From assembly GCF_051433165.1 (NCBI RefSeq), contig NZ_JBHMFS010000014.1, positions 1 through 64,000 of the forward strand: 64,000 bases of DNA, read 5' to 3'. Under the pieces are notes generated by a model that ran no database searches, was not told the DNA's origin, and was given only the letters and a program-made list of their open reading frames with translations. The position numbers were made by a program, and so were the translations under genes. Shown here one piece after another: positions 55,040 to 63,787 of this stretch (the first letter of the stretch is position 1; every line of letters begins with the position of its first letter). Origin of the DNA: Falsiroseomonas sp051433165 (GTDB taxonomy: Bacteria > Pseudomonadota > Alphaproteobacteria > Acetobacterales > Acetobacteraceae).

Positions 55040-56764
55040 TCAGCCGGCCTGAAGCCGCCGGATTTCGGCGATCATCGCCGCGGTCGCGGCGTCCTGGGTC
55101 CCCGCCGCGGTCGCGGCGTCCTGGGTCCCCGCCGCGGTCGCGGCGTCCTGGGTCCCCGCCGCGGTCGCGGCGTCCGGCGCGGTCGCACCGCCCTCCAGCG
55201 CCGGCAGGATGCCGCTGGCCAACTGCTTGCCCAGCTCGACTCCCCATTGGTCGAAGGGGTTGATGTCCCAATAGGCGCCGAGGCAGGCCACCTTGTGCTC
55301 ATACAGCGCCACCAGCGCGCCGAGCGTCGCCGGCGTCAGCGCTGGCAGCAGGATGCTGGTGCTCGGGCGGTCGCCGGGGAAGGTGCGGTGCGGCGCCAGG
55401 CGGTCGATCTCCTCCGGGGGCAGCTTGGCGCGCGCCATCTCTGCCCGCGCCTCGGCCTCGGTCCGCCCGCGCGCCAGCGCCTCCGCCTGGGCCAGCGCAT
55501 TGGCCAGCAGGATGCGGTGGCTGGCCGGGTGGGCGTGATCCGGCCGCGCCACCAGCACGAAGTCCACCGGCACCGGCGTTGTGCCCTGGTGGATCAGTTG
55601 CAGGAAGGAATGCTGCGCATTGGTGCCCGGCTCGCCGAACACCACCGGCCCGGTGGCGTGCCCCACCGGCAGCCCCGCATTGGTCACCCGCTTGCCGAGG
55701 CTTTCCATCTCCAACTGCTGCAGATGCGCGGCGAAGCGGGACAGGCGCTCGTCATAGGGCAGCACGGCGCGGGCGCCGTAGCCGAGGAAATTCACATGCC
55801 ACACCTCGGTGGCTGCCAGCAGCATCGGCAGGTTGGCCTCCGGCGGGGCGGCCAGGAAATGGTCGTCCATCTCCCGCGCCCCGGCCAGCAGCCCGGCAAA
55901 GGCCTCCAGCCCACAGGCCAGGGCGATGGACAGCCCGACCGCCGACCACAGGCTGAACCGCCCGCCGACCCAGTCGCGGAAGCCGAAGACGCGATCGGGC
56001 GCGATGCCGAAGGCGGCGGTCGCGGGCAGGTTGGTGGACAGCGCTGCCAGATGCGCCGCCACCGCATGCTCGCCCAGCCCCTGTTCACCGAGGGCCTGCG
56101 CCAGCCAGTCGCGCACCAGCTTGGCGTTGGTCATCGTCTCCTGCGTCGTGAAGGTCTTGGACGCCACCAGCACCAGCGTGCGCCGCGGGTCGAGCTGCGG
56201 GCGCAGCGCCTCCCACGCATGGGCATCGACATTGGCCAGGTAATGCGCCCGCATCGGCATGCCGTGCCGCCACAGCGCGCGCGTCACCATGGCCGGGCCA
56301 AGGTCGGAGCCGCCGATGCCGATATTCACCACATCGGTGAAGCGGTCCCCGCCGGCGCCCAGAATCTGCCCGCCATGCACGCCGCGCACGAAGCCCGCCA
56401 TGGCGTCCAGCGTGCTGCGCACGGTGGCGGAGGCATCCTCATCCCCCACATGGAAGCCGCCGGCTGGCGCACGTAGTGCCATGTGCAGCGCCGCACGGCC
56501 TTCGGTGCCGTTCACCGGCTGCCCCGCCGCCATGGCATCGCGGAAGCGCGCCACGCCGCGCGCCTCACCCAAGGCCAGAAGCGCCGCCAGCACCGGATCG
56601 GTGAGCGAGGTGCGGGACAGATCGAGCAGCAGCCCGGCGGCGCGGAAGCCGAAGCGCCCGGCGCGCTGCGGGTCCGCCTCCAGCAGCCGGCGGATGCCCG
56701 CCGCCCCGGGCTGCCGCGCCAGCGTCGCCACCGCACCCCATGCCGCACATCCAGCCTCGGTCAT
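55040..56764 (-). CDS. pgi: Glucose-6-phosphate isomerase with repeat tail
   Basis: Interconverts glucose-6-phosphate and fructose-6-phosphate. The 574-residue protein shows VNIGIGGSDLGPAMV, VASKTFTTQETMTNA, VGGRFSLWSAVGLSIAL, GTNAQHSFLQLIHQGT and the late GVELGKQLA motif. The last 45 or so residues contain three copies of a nine-residue unit (GTQDAATAA) followed by a short normal end. The repeats lie outside the catalytic core. ATG 56764 matches the family start; the frame is open to 56884. Confidence 0.95.
   Translation of the reverse strand: MTEAGCAAWGAVATLARQPGAAGIRRLLEADPQRAGRFGFRAAGLLLDLSRTSLTDPVLAALLALGEARGVARFRDAMAAGQPVNGTEGRAALHMALRAPAGGFHVGDEDASATVRSTLDAMAGFVRGVHGGQILGAGGDRFTDVVNIGIGGSDLGPAMVTRALWRHGMPMRAHYLANVDAHAWEALRPQLDPRRTLVLVASKTFTTQETMTNAKLVRDWLAQALGEQGLGEHAVAAHLAALSTNLPATAAFGIAPDRVFGFRDWVGGRFSLWSAVGLSIALACGLEAFAGLLAGAREMDDHFLAAPPEANLPMLLAATEVWHVNFLGYGARAVLPYDERLSRFAAHLQQLEMESLGKRVTNAGLPVGHATGPVVFGEPGTNAQHSFLQLIHQGTTPVPVDFVLVARPDHAHPASHRILLANALAQAEALARGRTEAEARAEMARAKLPPEEIDRLAPHRTFPGDRPSTSILLPALTPATLGALVALYEHKVACLGAYWDINPFDQWGVELGKQLASGILPALEGGATAPDAATAAGTQDAATAAGTQDAATAAGTQDAATAAMIAEIRRLQAG
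55077..55175 (-). repeat. 27-bp tandem repeat in the pgi 3' end
   Basis: Three identical 27-bp units plus an 18-bp partial unit encode the nine-residue repeat GTQDAATAA near the C terminus of glucose-6-phosphate isomerase. The perfect identity suggests recent expansion; copy changes keep the frame. Confidence 0.95.
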
Positions 56765-57016
56765 CGCCGTCTCCCCCTCATCTTGCTCCCGCGCGTTGAC
56801 GGGCGTTGGGCAAACCGGCCCGGTTCCGCCGAGGTGCTTCCCATTCGTGGGTACGCAACATTCCCGAAACATCCGGCCGGCCATTCTGCGCTAGTCTGCC
56901 GATGGAACGACCCGGCGTGGTCCACCACCCGTGAAGCCCCGGAGGCGCGGCGGGTTCCATTGCCCTTCGGCTCCGGCCCGTCTGCGGGTTAGAGCATTTC
57001 GGGTGAGGAGGGAATC

Positions 57017-57034
57017 ATGCGGGTGGACCCGTGA
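57017..57034 (+). other. Five-codon mini-ORF coupled to the kinase start
   Basis: ATG CGG GTG GAC CCG TGA, preceded by GAGGAGGG at a good distance. Its TGA overlaps a GTG at 57031 that opens the kinase frame. It may couple translation of the kinase by termination and restart, or be a chance reading. Confidence 0.45.
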
Positions 57035-60000
57035 CGAATGAGCATGGCGGCGCCCATCGCCGCGAAGGGGAAGGGATGTCTTTGGCGTCAGATCGGGGTC
57101 GCAACGCGGGGGGTGCCGGGCGCTGGTTCGCCCTCAGCCTGGCCGCCTTCGCCCTGATCGCGGCCTGGCTGTTCCTGGTGGCGAGCCTGGCCGACCGCCG
57201 CGCCACGCTGGCCCAGGGCTGGACGGATGCGGAGAATACCTCGGCGCTGCTGGCCCAGCAGGCCAACCGCCTGCTCCGCATCGCGGAACTGACCGCCGGG
57301 CGCGTCGCCCGCCTGAGCGGTAACATCAACCTCGAGGATCTGCGCGGCGCGAACTGGACGGATCTGGAGGAGATCGCCCGCGGTACGCCGGAGGTGCAGG
57401 CGATCTGGGTGGCGGATGCGGCGGGGCGGCTGGCCGCCAGCAGCATGGACCGCCGCCTGTTCGGCCAGCCGCTGGACGCCACCTCCTATTTCCCGCCGCT
57501 GCTCCGGGGTGAGGCCAGCCACGTCACCAGCCTGCTGCACGGCGCGCCGGGCGGGGGCTGGCACTTCGCCTGGGGGCGCCCGCTGCGGGGGACGGATGGC
57601 CAGTTCCGCGGCGCCGTCCTGACCGCGATCGCGGTGGAGGAATTCGGCCGGGTGGTGGAGGATCTGGCGCCGGGCCGGGCGGCGGTGCTGCAACTCAGCC
57701 GGCTGGATGGCACCCTCGTGGCACGCTGGCCGCTGGCCGCCGCCGGCAATACCGATGCCACCCCCATCGCACCGGCCGCGGAGTCCGGCGTGCGGGAAGT
57801 GCGGGACGTCGATGGCACCCTCCGCCTGCTGGCCTGGCGCCGCGTGCCGGGCATGCCCGTCATCGCCTCCGCCGCGCTGTCGCGCGCGGAGCTGCTGGCG
57901 CCTTTCCAGCAGCGCCTGCGCCGCAACGGCCTGATCTTCGCCCTCGCGGCCGCCTTGGCCGGGGTACTGGCGGGGGCGGCGCTGCGGTCGGACCGCCGCG
58001 GCCGCGCGGCACGGCTTTCGGCGGAGGAACGCGGCGCGGCGCTCGCCGCTGCCCTGGCCGAGCGCGAGGAGCTGCTCGCCTCCGTGCAGGAAGGGGAGGC
58101 GCGGCTGCGGCTGGCGGAACAGGCCGGGCGCATCGGCCTGTGGGACTGGGACCTGCGCGATGGCAGGCTGTCGCTGATCGGCGATGTCTTCGCCAAATGG
58201 CGGCTGCGCTCCCGCCGCCACATCACCGCCCGCGCGGCACTGCGCGCCGTCCATGCGGAGGACCGCCTGGCCCTGGCCGCCGCGCTGACCGCCGCGGTGC
58301 GCGGAGAGGTGCCGCTGGAGGCCGAGTTCCGCCTGGCGCATGATCGCACCGAACGCGGGTCCGACCGCTCGCCCGAACGCTGGCCCGACCGGTGGATCGC
58401 CGTGCGGGCGGAGATGCGGCGCGGGGCGGATGGCCAGCCGCGCCGCATGCTCGGCATCGCGCTGGATGTCACCGATCGCCGCCGCAAGGCGCAGGCGCTG
58501 GCGGAGGCCAATGCCACGCTGGAACGCCGCGTGGCCGAACGCACCGGCGCGCTGGCCGATGCCAATGCCAGGCTGCGGGAGGGTGAGGCGCGGTTCCGCG
58601 GCATCTTCGACGCCACCTTCCAGTTCATCGGCCTGCTTTCCCCCGACGGCACGCTGCTGGAAGCCAACCGGGCGATGCTGGAGCTGGGTGAGGCCCCGAC
58701 GGAGGAAGTGATCGGCCGGCCCTATTGGGAAGCCCCCTGGTGGCCCGAGGATACGGCGCTGCGGGCCGCCGTGCGGGACGCCGTGACGCAGGCCGCTTCC
58801 GGGCATTTCGTGCGGCGCGAACTGGCGATGCGCGGACCCGGCGGCGCCACGCTCGCCATCGACTTCTCGGTCAAGCCGGTGCGGGACGAGGATGGCATCG
58901 TCTCCCTGCTGGTGCCGGAAGCGCGCGACGTCTCCGCCCTCAAGGTCGCCCAGGCGCAGCTTCTGGAAGCCCAGAAGATGGAGTTGCTGGGCCGCCTGAC
59001 CGGCGGCGTGGCGCATGATTTCAACAACCTGCTGATGACGGTGCTGGGCAACCTCGCTCTGGCGCGCAAGCGGCTGGGCGAGGCCGCCACGCCGCAGGTC
59101 CTGCGCCACCTGGATTCGGCGGCACTCGGCGCGGAACGTGGCGCGCAGCTCACCCAGCGGCTGCTGGCCTTCGCCCGGCGGCAGGATCTGAACCCCCGCC
59201 CGGTGGACCTGGGCCAGTTGCTGGCCGGGCTCGGCGAATTGCTCAGCCGTTCCGCCGGGCCGCGGGTGCAGGTGGCGGTGGAGGGCGGCGCCGGCCTGCC
59301 GCCGGCGCTGGTCGATCCGCATGCGCTGGAACTGGCGCTGATGAACCTGGTGGTGAACGCCCGGGATGCCATGCCGGAGGGCGGACACATCCAGGTGCGG
59401 CTGGATGCGCGGGAGGCGGCGGACCCCACGGCGCCACCCGGCCTGACGCCTGGCCGCTACCTGCGGATCGCGGTGGAGGATACCGGCAGCGGCATGGACG
59501 CCGCGACGCTGGCCCGCGCGATCGAGCCCTTCTTCTCCACCAAGGGGCCGGGGCAGGGCACCGGGCTGGGCCTGTCCATGGTGCACGGCCTGGCGCATCA
59601 ATCCGGGGGGGCGCTGCATATCGAGAGCGCGCCGGGGCACGGCACGGTGGCGGCCCTGTGGCTGCCCGTATCCGCCGAGGCGGCGGTGGAAGCGGCGGCG
59701 GGGCAGGAGGCCGAGGTGCCACGCGGCAGCGGCCTGGTGCTGCTGGTGGATGATGAGCCGCTGGTGCTGGAAAGCACCGCCGCCCTGATCGGCGACCTGG
59801 GCTATGAGGTGCAGACAGCCGATTCGGGGGAGGCGGCGCTGGCGGCCCTGACGGCTGGCGCGCGGCCCGTGGCGGTGGTTACCGACCACGCCATGCCCGG
59901 CATCAGCGGCGCCGTGCTGGCCGAGCGGCTGGCGCAGGACCGGCCGGGCCTGCCGGTGATCCTGGCCACCGGCCATGCCGGCCCCTGGCCGGAGGGGGAT

Positions 60001-60081
60001 CGCACGCCGCGCCTGACTAAACCCTACACCCAGTCGCAGATCGCCCAGGCGCTTGCGGCCGCCTTGCGAGACAGGCTGTAG
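57031..60081 (+). CDS. Membrane-bound PAS hybrid sensor histidine kinase
   Basis: A hybrid kinase of 1016 residues from the GTG, or 1001 from ATG 57076. Two membrane helices (about 32-52 and 305-325) enclose a periplasmic sensor domain of the Cache type. Two cytoplasmic PAS regions (about 345-490 and 525-640), HisKA with GGVAHDFNN (His662), HATPase (NLVVNARDAMPEGG, GTGLGLSMVHGL) and a receiver (VTDHAMPGIS, Asp952) follow. The second PAS is strikingly similar to one in the kinase at 24115. The GTG at 57031 overlaps a mini-ORF with a strong ribosome-binding site; ATG 57076 has AAGGGG close by. Both starts remain possible. The signal is unknown. Confidence 0.88.
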   Translation: MTNEHGGAHRREGEGMSLASDRGRNAGGAGRWFALSLAAFALIAAWLFLVASLADRRATLAQGWTDAENTSALLAQQANRLLRIAELTAGRVARLSGNINLEDLRGANWTDLEEIARGTPEVQAIWVADAAGRLAASSMDRRLFGQPLDATSYFPPLLRGEASHVTSLLHGAPGGGWHFAWGRPLRGTDGQFRGAVLTAIAVEEFGRVVEDLAPGRAAVLQLSRLDGTLVARWPLAAAGNTDATPIAPAAESGVREVRDVDGTLRLLAWRRVPGMPVIASAALSRAELLAPFQQRLRRNGLIFALAAALAGVLAGAALRSDRRGRAARLSAEERGAALAAALAEREELLASVQEGEARLRLAEQAGRIGLWDWDLRDGRLSLIGDVFAKWRLRSRRHITARAALRAVHAEDRLALAAALTAAVRGEVPLEAEFRLAHDRTERGSDRSPERWPDRWIAVRAEMRRGADGQPRRMLGIALDVTDRRRKAQALAEANATLERRVAERTGALADANARLREGEARFRGIFDATFQFIGLLSPDGTLLEANRAMLELGEAPTEEVIGRPYWEAPWWPEDTALRAAVRDAVTQAASGHFVRRELAMRGPGGATLAIDFSVKPVRDEDGIVSLLVPEARDVSALKVAQAQLLEAQKMELLGRLTGGVAHDFNNLLMTVLGNLALARKRLGEAATPQVLRHLDSAALGAERGAQLTQRLLAFARRQDLNPRPVDLGQLLAGLGELLSRSAGPRVQVAVEGGAGLPPALVDPHALELALMNLVVNARDAMPEGGHIQVRLDAREAADPTAPPGLTPGRYLRIAVEDTGSGMDAATLARAIEPFFSTKGPGQGTGLGLSMVHGLAHQSGGALHIESAPGHGTVAALWLPVSAEAAVEAAAGQEAEVPRGSGLVLLVDDEPLVLESTAALIGDLGYEVQTADSGEAALAALTAGARPVAVVTDHAMPGISGAVLAERLAQDRPGLPVILATGHAGPWPEGDRTPRLTKPYTQSQIAQALAAALRDRL

Positions 60082-60097
60082 CGGCGCCGCTACAGCC
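60074..60097. terminator. Perfect palindrome covering two convergent stop codons
   Basis: GGCTGTAGCGGC is followed directly by its exact reverse complement, a 24-bp perfect dyad. It contains the TAG stop of the kinase (60079-60081) and the TAG stop of the M16 gene on the other strand (60090-60092). It probably acts as a two-way terminator. Confidence 0.6.
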
Positions 60098-61346
60098 CCG
60101 CCGGCTGCCCCGCCACCGCTACTGCCAGCCCATCCGGCCGCAGCAGCCGCGCCGCCACCTGCGCGGTGCCGTCCCGCGTCAGCGCCCGCAGCCGGGCGTT
60201 GCGGCCCTCCAGCCAGTCGATCGGCCGGCCATTGCGCTGCATCGCCAGCAGCGTGCCGGCGATGCGCCGCGTATCGGTGAATTGCAGCGGCAGGTTGCCC
60301 GTGAGGAACGCCACCGCATCCTCCAGCTCCGCCTGGGTCGGGCCACCGGCTGCCATGCGCGCCCATTCCGCGCGCGTCACCTCCAGCGTCTCCGCCACCC
60401 TGGCATTGTCGGTGGCGGAGGAACCCACCACCACGCCCTGGCCGAACAGCGTGTCCAGCCCACCGCCGATGCCATAGGTCAGGCCGCGCTGCACCCGCAC
60501 CGCCTCCATCAAACGCGAGGAGAAGCCGCCGCCGGCCAGGATGCGGAGCACCACCTGGAAGGCTTCCCAATCCGGGTCGGTCACCGGCAGCCCGGGCTGA
60601 CCGAACTGGATGGCCGATTGCGGCGCCGGCACCGGCACCACGAGCGTCGGGAAGTGGCGGAATGCGGGCAGCGGCGGCGCTTCGGGGGGCGCCGCCTCCG
60701 GCAGGCCGGCGAAAAGCTGCGGCAGGATCTCCGCCAGTTGCGCCGCGGTGATGGCGCCGCTGGCCGCCACCAGCACGCCGCCCGCGCGCAGCTGGCGGGC
60801 CAGCGCATCGCGGATTGCCTGTTCCGGCAGGTCGGTCAGCGTCTCCACCGTGCCGGAGGCCGGCCGGCCCGCGGGGTGGTCCGGATAGGCTGCGGCCCAG
60901 AAGGCGCGGCCGACCTGGCCGCGCGGGGTTTCGAGCGCTGCCCGGGCGCCGGCCAGGGCGCGGGCGCGCACGCGGGCGATGGCGCTTTCCTCCAGCCGGG
61001 GCGAGCGCATCGCCAGATTGGCCAGGCGCACCGCTTCCGGCAGCGCCGGCACCAGGGCGCGCAGCGAACCTTCGAAGCCATCCCGCTGGGCGCCAAAGCC
61101 GAGCCCGATGGCGGAATCGCGCAACGCATCGGCGAAGGCGAGCGCATCGAGATCGCCCGCGCCTTCCGTCAGCAGTGCCGCGCCCATGGCGAGCGCGCCG
61201 CCATGTTCCGGCGCATCCAGCGCGGCCCCGCCGCCCCAGCCCCAGGCGAGGGAGACGACCGGGACGGTATGATCCTCAATCAGCCAGGCGGTCTGTCCGC
61301 CGGGGGCGCTGACGCGCTGAATCGCGACCTGGAAATTCCCGCTCAC
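60090..61346 (-). CDS. M16-family peptidase-like subunit, non-catalytic
   Basis: A 418-residue protein with the two-lobed M16 fold but without the HxxEH zinc motif. It keeps the glycine-rich VVLRILAGGGFSSRLMEAVRVQRGLTYGIGG segment typical of the partner subunit. It overlaps the catalytic M16 gene by four bases (ATGA), so the two likely form a heterodimer. It has no signal peptide, whereas the catalytic subunit does. Either the partner starts differently from what I see, or they meet in different places. Confidence 0.85.
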   Translation of the reverse strand: MSGNFQVAIQRVSAPGGQTAWLIEDHTVPVVSLAWGWGGGAALDAPEHGGALAMGAALLTEGAGDLDALAFADALRDSAIGLGFGAQRDGFEGSLRALVPALPEAVRLANLAMRSPRLEESAIARVRARALAGARAALETPRGQVGRAFWAAAYPDHPAGRPASGTVETLTDLPEQAIRDALARQLRAGGVLVAASGAITAAQLAEILPQLFAGLPEAAPPEAPPLPAFRHFPTLVVPVPAPQSAIQFGQPGLPVTDPDWEAFQVVLRILAGGGFSSRLMEAVRVQRGLTYGIGGGLDTLFGQGVVVGSSATDNARVAETLEVTRAEWARMAAGGPTQAELEDAVAFLTGNLPLQFTDTRRIAGTLLAMQRNGRPIDWLEGRNARLRALTRDGTAQVAARLLRPDGLAVAVAGQPAGL

Positions 61347-62773
61347 AGCCGGACCTCCGCCGGGGCCGAGACCCCTTCAGGCAGCAGCCAACCACTCGCC
61401 GAGGGGGCTCGGCCGAGCACGGCGACGGCCGCTTCCGCCACCTGGTCCCGCGTCACCGCGCGCAGCCGGCGCGGCCAGAATTCCACCGTCTCGATCGGCA
61501 GGCCGACCGAAAGCGCGCTGCCGATCATCCGCGGTGCCGCACCCAGCCCATCCAGCGCCAGCAGCGCGCCAGCCGACATCTGCCGGATGCTGCGCGCCAC
61601 CTCTGCCTCGGTCGGCCCGCCTTCATCCAGCAGGCGCTTCACCTCGGCCATGGCGACTTCCTCCACCCGCCCGGGTGGCACGTCCCGCCTTGGGGTCACG
61701 GCGATGTCGAAATCGGACCAGCTTGCGGTGTCGCCGCTGTAGCCAGCCCAAACGCCCACCGCGAGGCCGCTATCAACCAGCGCCCGGTACAGGCGCGAGC
61801 CCTGGCCGCCGCCGAGCAGATGGCGCAGCACCTCCAGCGGGTCCGCGTGCCGGGTTTCGCCGGCGGTCAGCGACGGGGCCTGCCAGGACCGCACGAAAGT
61901 CGCCTCCCCGCGCAGCCGCGGGTCGTTCTTCACCAGGCGGGGGTTGGGGATTTCGGAAGGCGGCGGCGCACGGTCGCGCGGCACGGCGGGGCCGGCGGGC
62001 ACGGCGCCCCAGCGTTCCGTGACCTCGTCCCAGAACCTGTCGCCGCCCACCGCACCGGCCACCACCAGCACGGCATTGCCCGGCGCGTAGCGGGCGCGGA
62101 AGAAGGCCATCAGGTCCTCATGCCGGATGGCGCGGATTTCCTCCTCCCAGCCGATGATGGGGCGGCCGTGCCAATGCTGGCGGCCCCACATGGCGGCGGC
62201 GAATTCCTCGAAGAACAGCGCGCGGGGGGAGGAGCCGGTGCGCTGGGCGCGCTCCTCCAGGATCACCAGGCGCTCCGACTCCATTTCGGAGGCCGGGATC
62301 AGCGCGCTGGCGAAGCGGTCTGCCTCCATCATCGCCACCAGGTCGAGCCGGCCGGCCTCGACATGCTGGAAATAGGCGGTGACGTCGCGGGAGGTATAGG
62401 CGTTGTCATTGCCGCCTTCCCGCGCCACGCGACGGGAGAATTCGCCGGAGGCGACGTTCGCGCTGCCCTTGAACAGCATGTGTTCCAGGTAGTGCGCGAT
62501 GCCGGACAGGCCCGGCGGGTCTTCCGCGCCACCGGCCGCGACATAGGCGTAATGCGCCACCACCGGCGCGCGGCGCTGGTCCACATGCGCCACGCGCAGC
62601 CCGTTCGGCAGGGTGCGCAGCGTGGCACCGAACAAGGGGCGATCCGCCAGGGCGGCCATGGGCGGAGTGCCAGAAATTGGGTTGGAGGTCTGGGCCAGCA
62701 CATCGGGCACGGTGCCCGCAGCTGCGGCGAGGGCGGCGGCCTGCAAGGCCGCGCGGCGGGTGAGGGCTTTCAT
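61343..62773 (-). CDS. M16-family zinc metallopeptidase, exported
   Basis: A 476-residue peptidase of the insulinase/processing-peptidase family. The N terminus MKALTRRAALQAAALAAAAG is a signal peptide with a twin-arginine-like start. The inverted zinc motif HYLEH is at 94-98 and the third-ligand glutamate lies near 173 in LVILEERAQR. The substrate is probably a short peptide in the periplasm. It is coupled by overlap to the non-catalytic subunit downstream. Confidence 0.92.
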   Translation of the reverse strand: MKALTRRAALQAAALAAAAGTVPDVLAQTSNPISGTPPMAALADRPLFGATLRTLPNGLRVAHVDQRRAPVVAHYAYVAAGGAEDPPGLSGIAHYLEHMLFKGSANVASGEFSRRVAREGGNDNAYTSRDVTAYFQHVEAGRLDLVAMMEADRFASALIPASEMESERLVILEERAQRTGSSPRALFFEEFAAAMWGRQHWHGRPIIGWEEEIRAIRHEDLMAFFRARYAPGNAVLVVAGAVGGDRFWDEVTERWGAVPAGPAVPRDRAPPPSEIPNPRLVKNDPRLRGEATFVRSWQAPSLTAGETRHADPLEVLRHLLGGGQGSRLYRALVDSGLAVGVWAGYSGDTASWSDFDIAVTPRRDVPPGRVEEVAMAEVKRLLDEGGPTEAEVARSIRQMSAGALLALDGLGAAPRMIGSALSVGLPIETVEFWPRRLRAVTRDQVAEAAVAVLGRAPSASGWLLPEGVSAPAEVRL

Positions 62774-62823
62774 GCGCCCCTACATGGGCCTGTCGGGGCG
62801 ATTGGCAAAGCGCCTCTCGCTCG

Positions 62824-62846
62824 GGGGCAGGACTCAGCCCTGCCCC
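62824..62846 (-). terminator. Terminator-like hairpin at the argF stop
   Basis: GGGGCAGG and CCTGCCCC form an 8-bp stem with a seven-base loop that includes the argF stop codon (62834-62836). It lies between argF and the M16 genes, which run the same way. No U-tract. Confidence 0.4.
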
Positions 62847-63787
62847 AGCGCCCAGATCAGCACGCCCTTCTGGGCATGCAGGCGGTTTTCCGCCTCGTCG
62901 AACACCACGCTCTGCGGGCCATCCATCACCGCATCGGTGATTTCTTCGCCCCGGTGCGCCGGCAGGCAATGCATGACGATGGCATCCGGCGCGGCCTGCT
63001 TCAGCAGCGCCTCGTTCACCTGGTAGGGGGCCAGCAGATTGTGCCGGTTCAGCTTTTCCTGCGCCGTCTCATCGGACATCGAGACCCAGGTATCCGTCAC
63101 CACGCAGCGCGCGCCGGCGACCGCCGCCTGCGGGTCCGTGGTCAGCTCGATCTTCGCGCCTTCCGCCCGCGCCCAGGCGATCAGCTCGGCCGGCGGCGCC
63201 AGTTCGGGCGGGGTGGCCAGGCGCAGGGTGAAGCCAAAGCGGGCGGCGGCCTGGATGAAGGATTGCGCGACATTGTTGCCATCGCCGGTCCAGGCCACCA
63301 CCTGGCCGGCGATCGGGCCGCGATGTTCCTCGAAGGTCATGATGTCCGCCATCAACTGGCAGGGATGCGAGACATCGGTCAGCCCGTTGATCACCGGGAT
63401 GGTGGCGTGTTCCGCCAGCTCCCGGATTTTTGCCACGTTGTCGGTGCGCAGCATGATGGCATCGACATAGCGGGACAGCACGCGGGCGGTATCCGCCGGC
63501 GTCTCGCCACGGCCAAGCTGCATGTCCTTGGAGGACAGCACGATGGCATCGCCACCCAACTGCCGGATGCCGACCTCGAAGCTGACGCGGGTGCGGGTGG
63601 AGGGTTTCTCGAAGATCAGCGCCACGGATTTGCCGGCCAGCGGCTTGCCCGGCACCTGCCCGCGCTTGGCCTGCACGCCGAGATCCAGCATGCGGCGCAA
63701 CGTCGCCGCATCCAGGTCCATCAGTTCGAGAAAATGCCGCGGGGAGGGGCTGCCCCCTCCCGCCACGCTCTTGAACGCCACGCTCAC
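62834..63787 (-). CDS. argF: Ornithine carbamoyltransferase
   Basis: Makes citrulline from ornithine and carbamoyl phosphate in arginine synthesis; 317 residues. The carbamoyl-phosphate loop STRTR is at 63-67, HPCQLMADIMTFEE near 141 and the ornithine-site MHCLPAHRGEEI near 280. The start is a GTG overlapping the argD stop (GTGA); a second GTG lies two codons later. The upstream partner is argD. Confidence 0.96.
   Translation of the reverse strand: MSVAFKSVAGGGSPSPRHFLELMDLDAATLRRMLDLGVQAKRGQVPGKPLAGKSVALIFEKPSTRTRVSFEVGIRQLGGDAIVLSSKDMQLGRGETPADTARVLSRYVDAIMLRTDNVAKIRELAEHATIPVINGLTDVSHPCQLMADIMTFEEHRGPIAGQVVAWTGDGNNVAQSFIQAAARFGFTLRLATPPELAPPAELIAWARAEGAKIELTTDPQAAVAGARCVVTDTWVSMSDETAQEKLNRHNLLAPYQVNEALLKQAAPDAIVMHCLPAHRGEEITDAVMDGPQSVVFDEAENRLHAQKGVLIWALGQG

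Noticed and set aside
57088..60570. 1160-codon open frame on the minus strand
   Set aside because: Antisense shadow of the second hybrid kinase; no recognisable domain.
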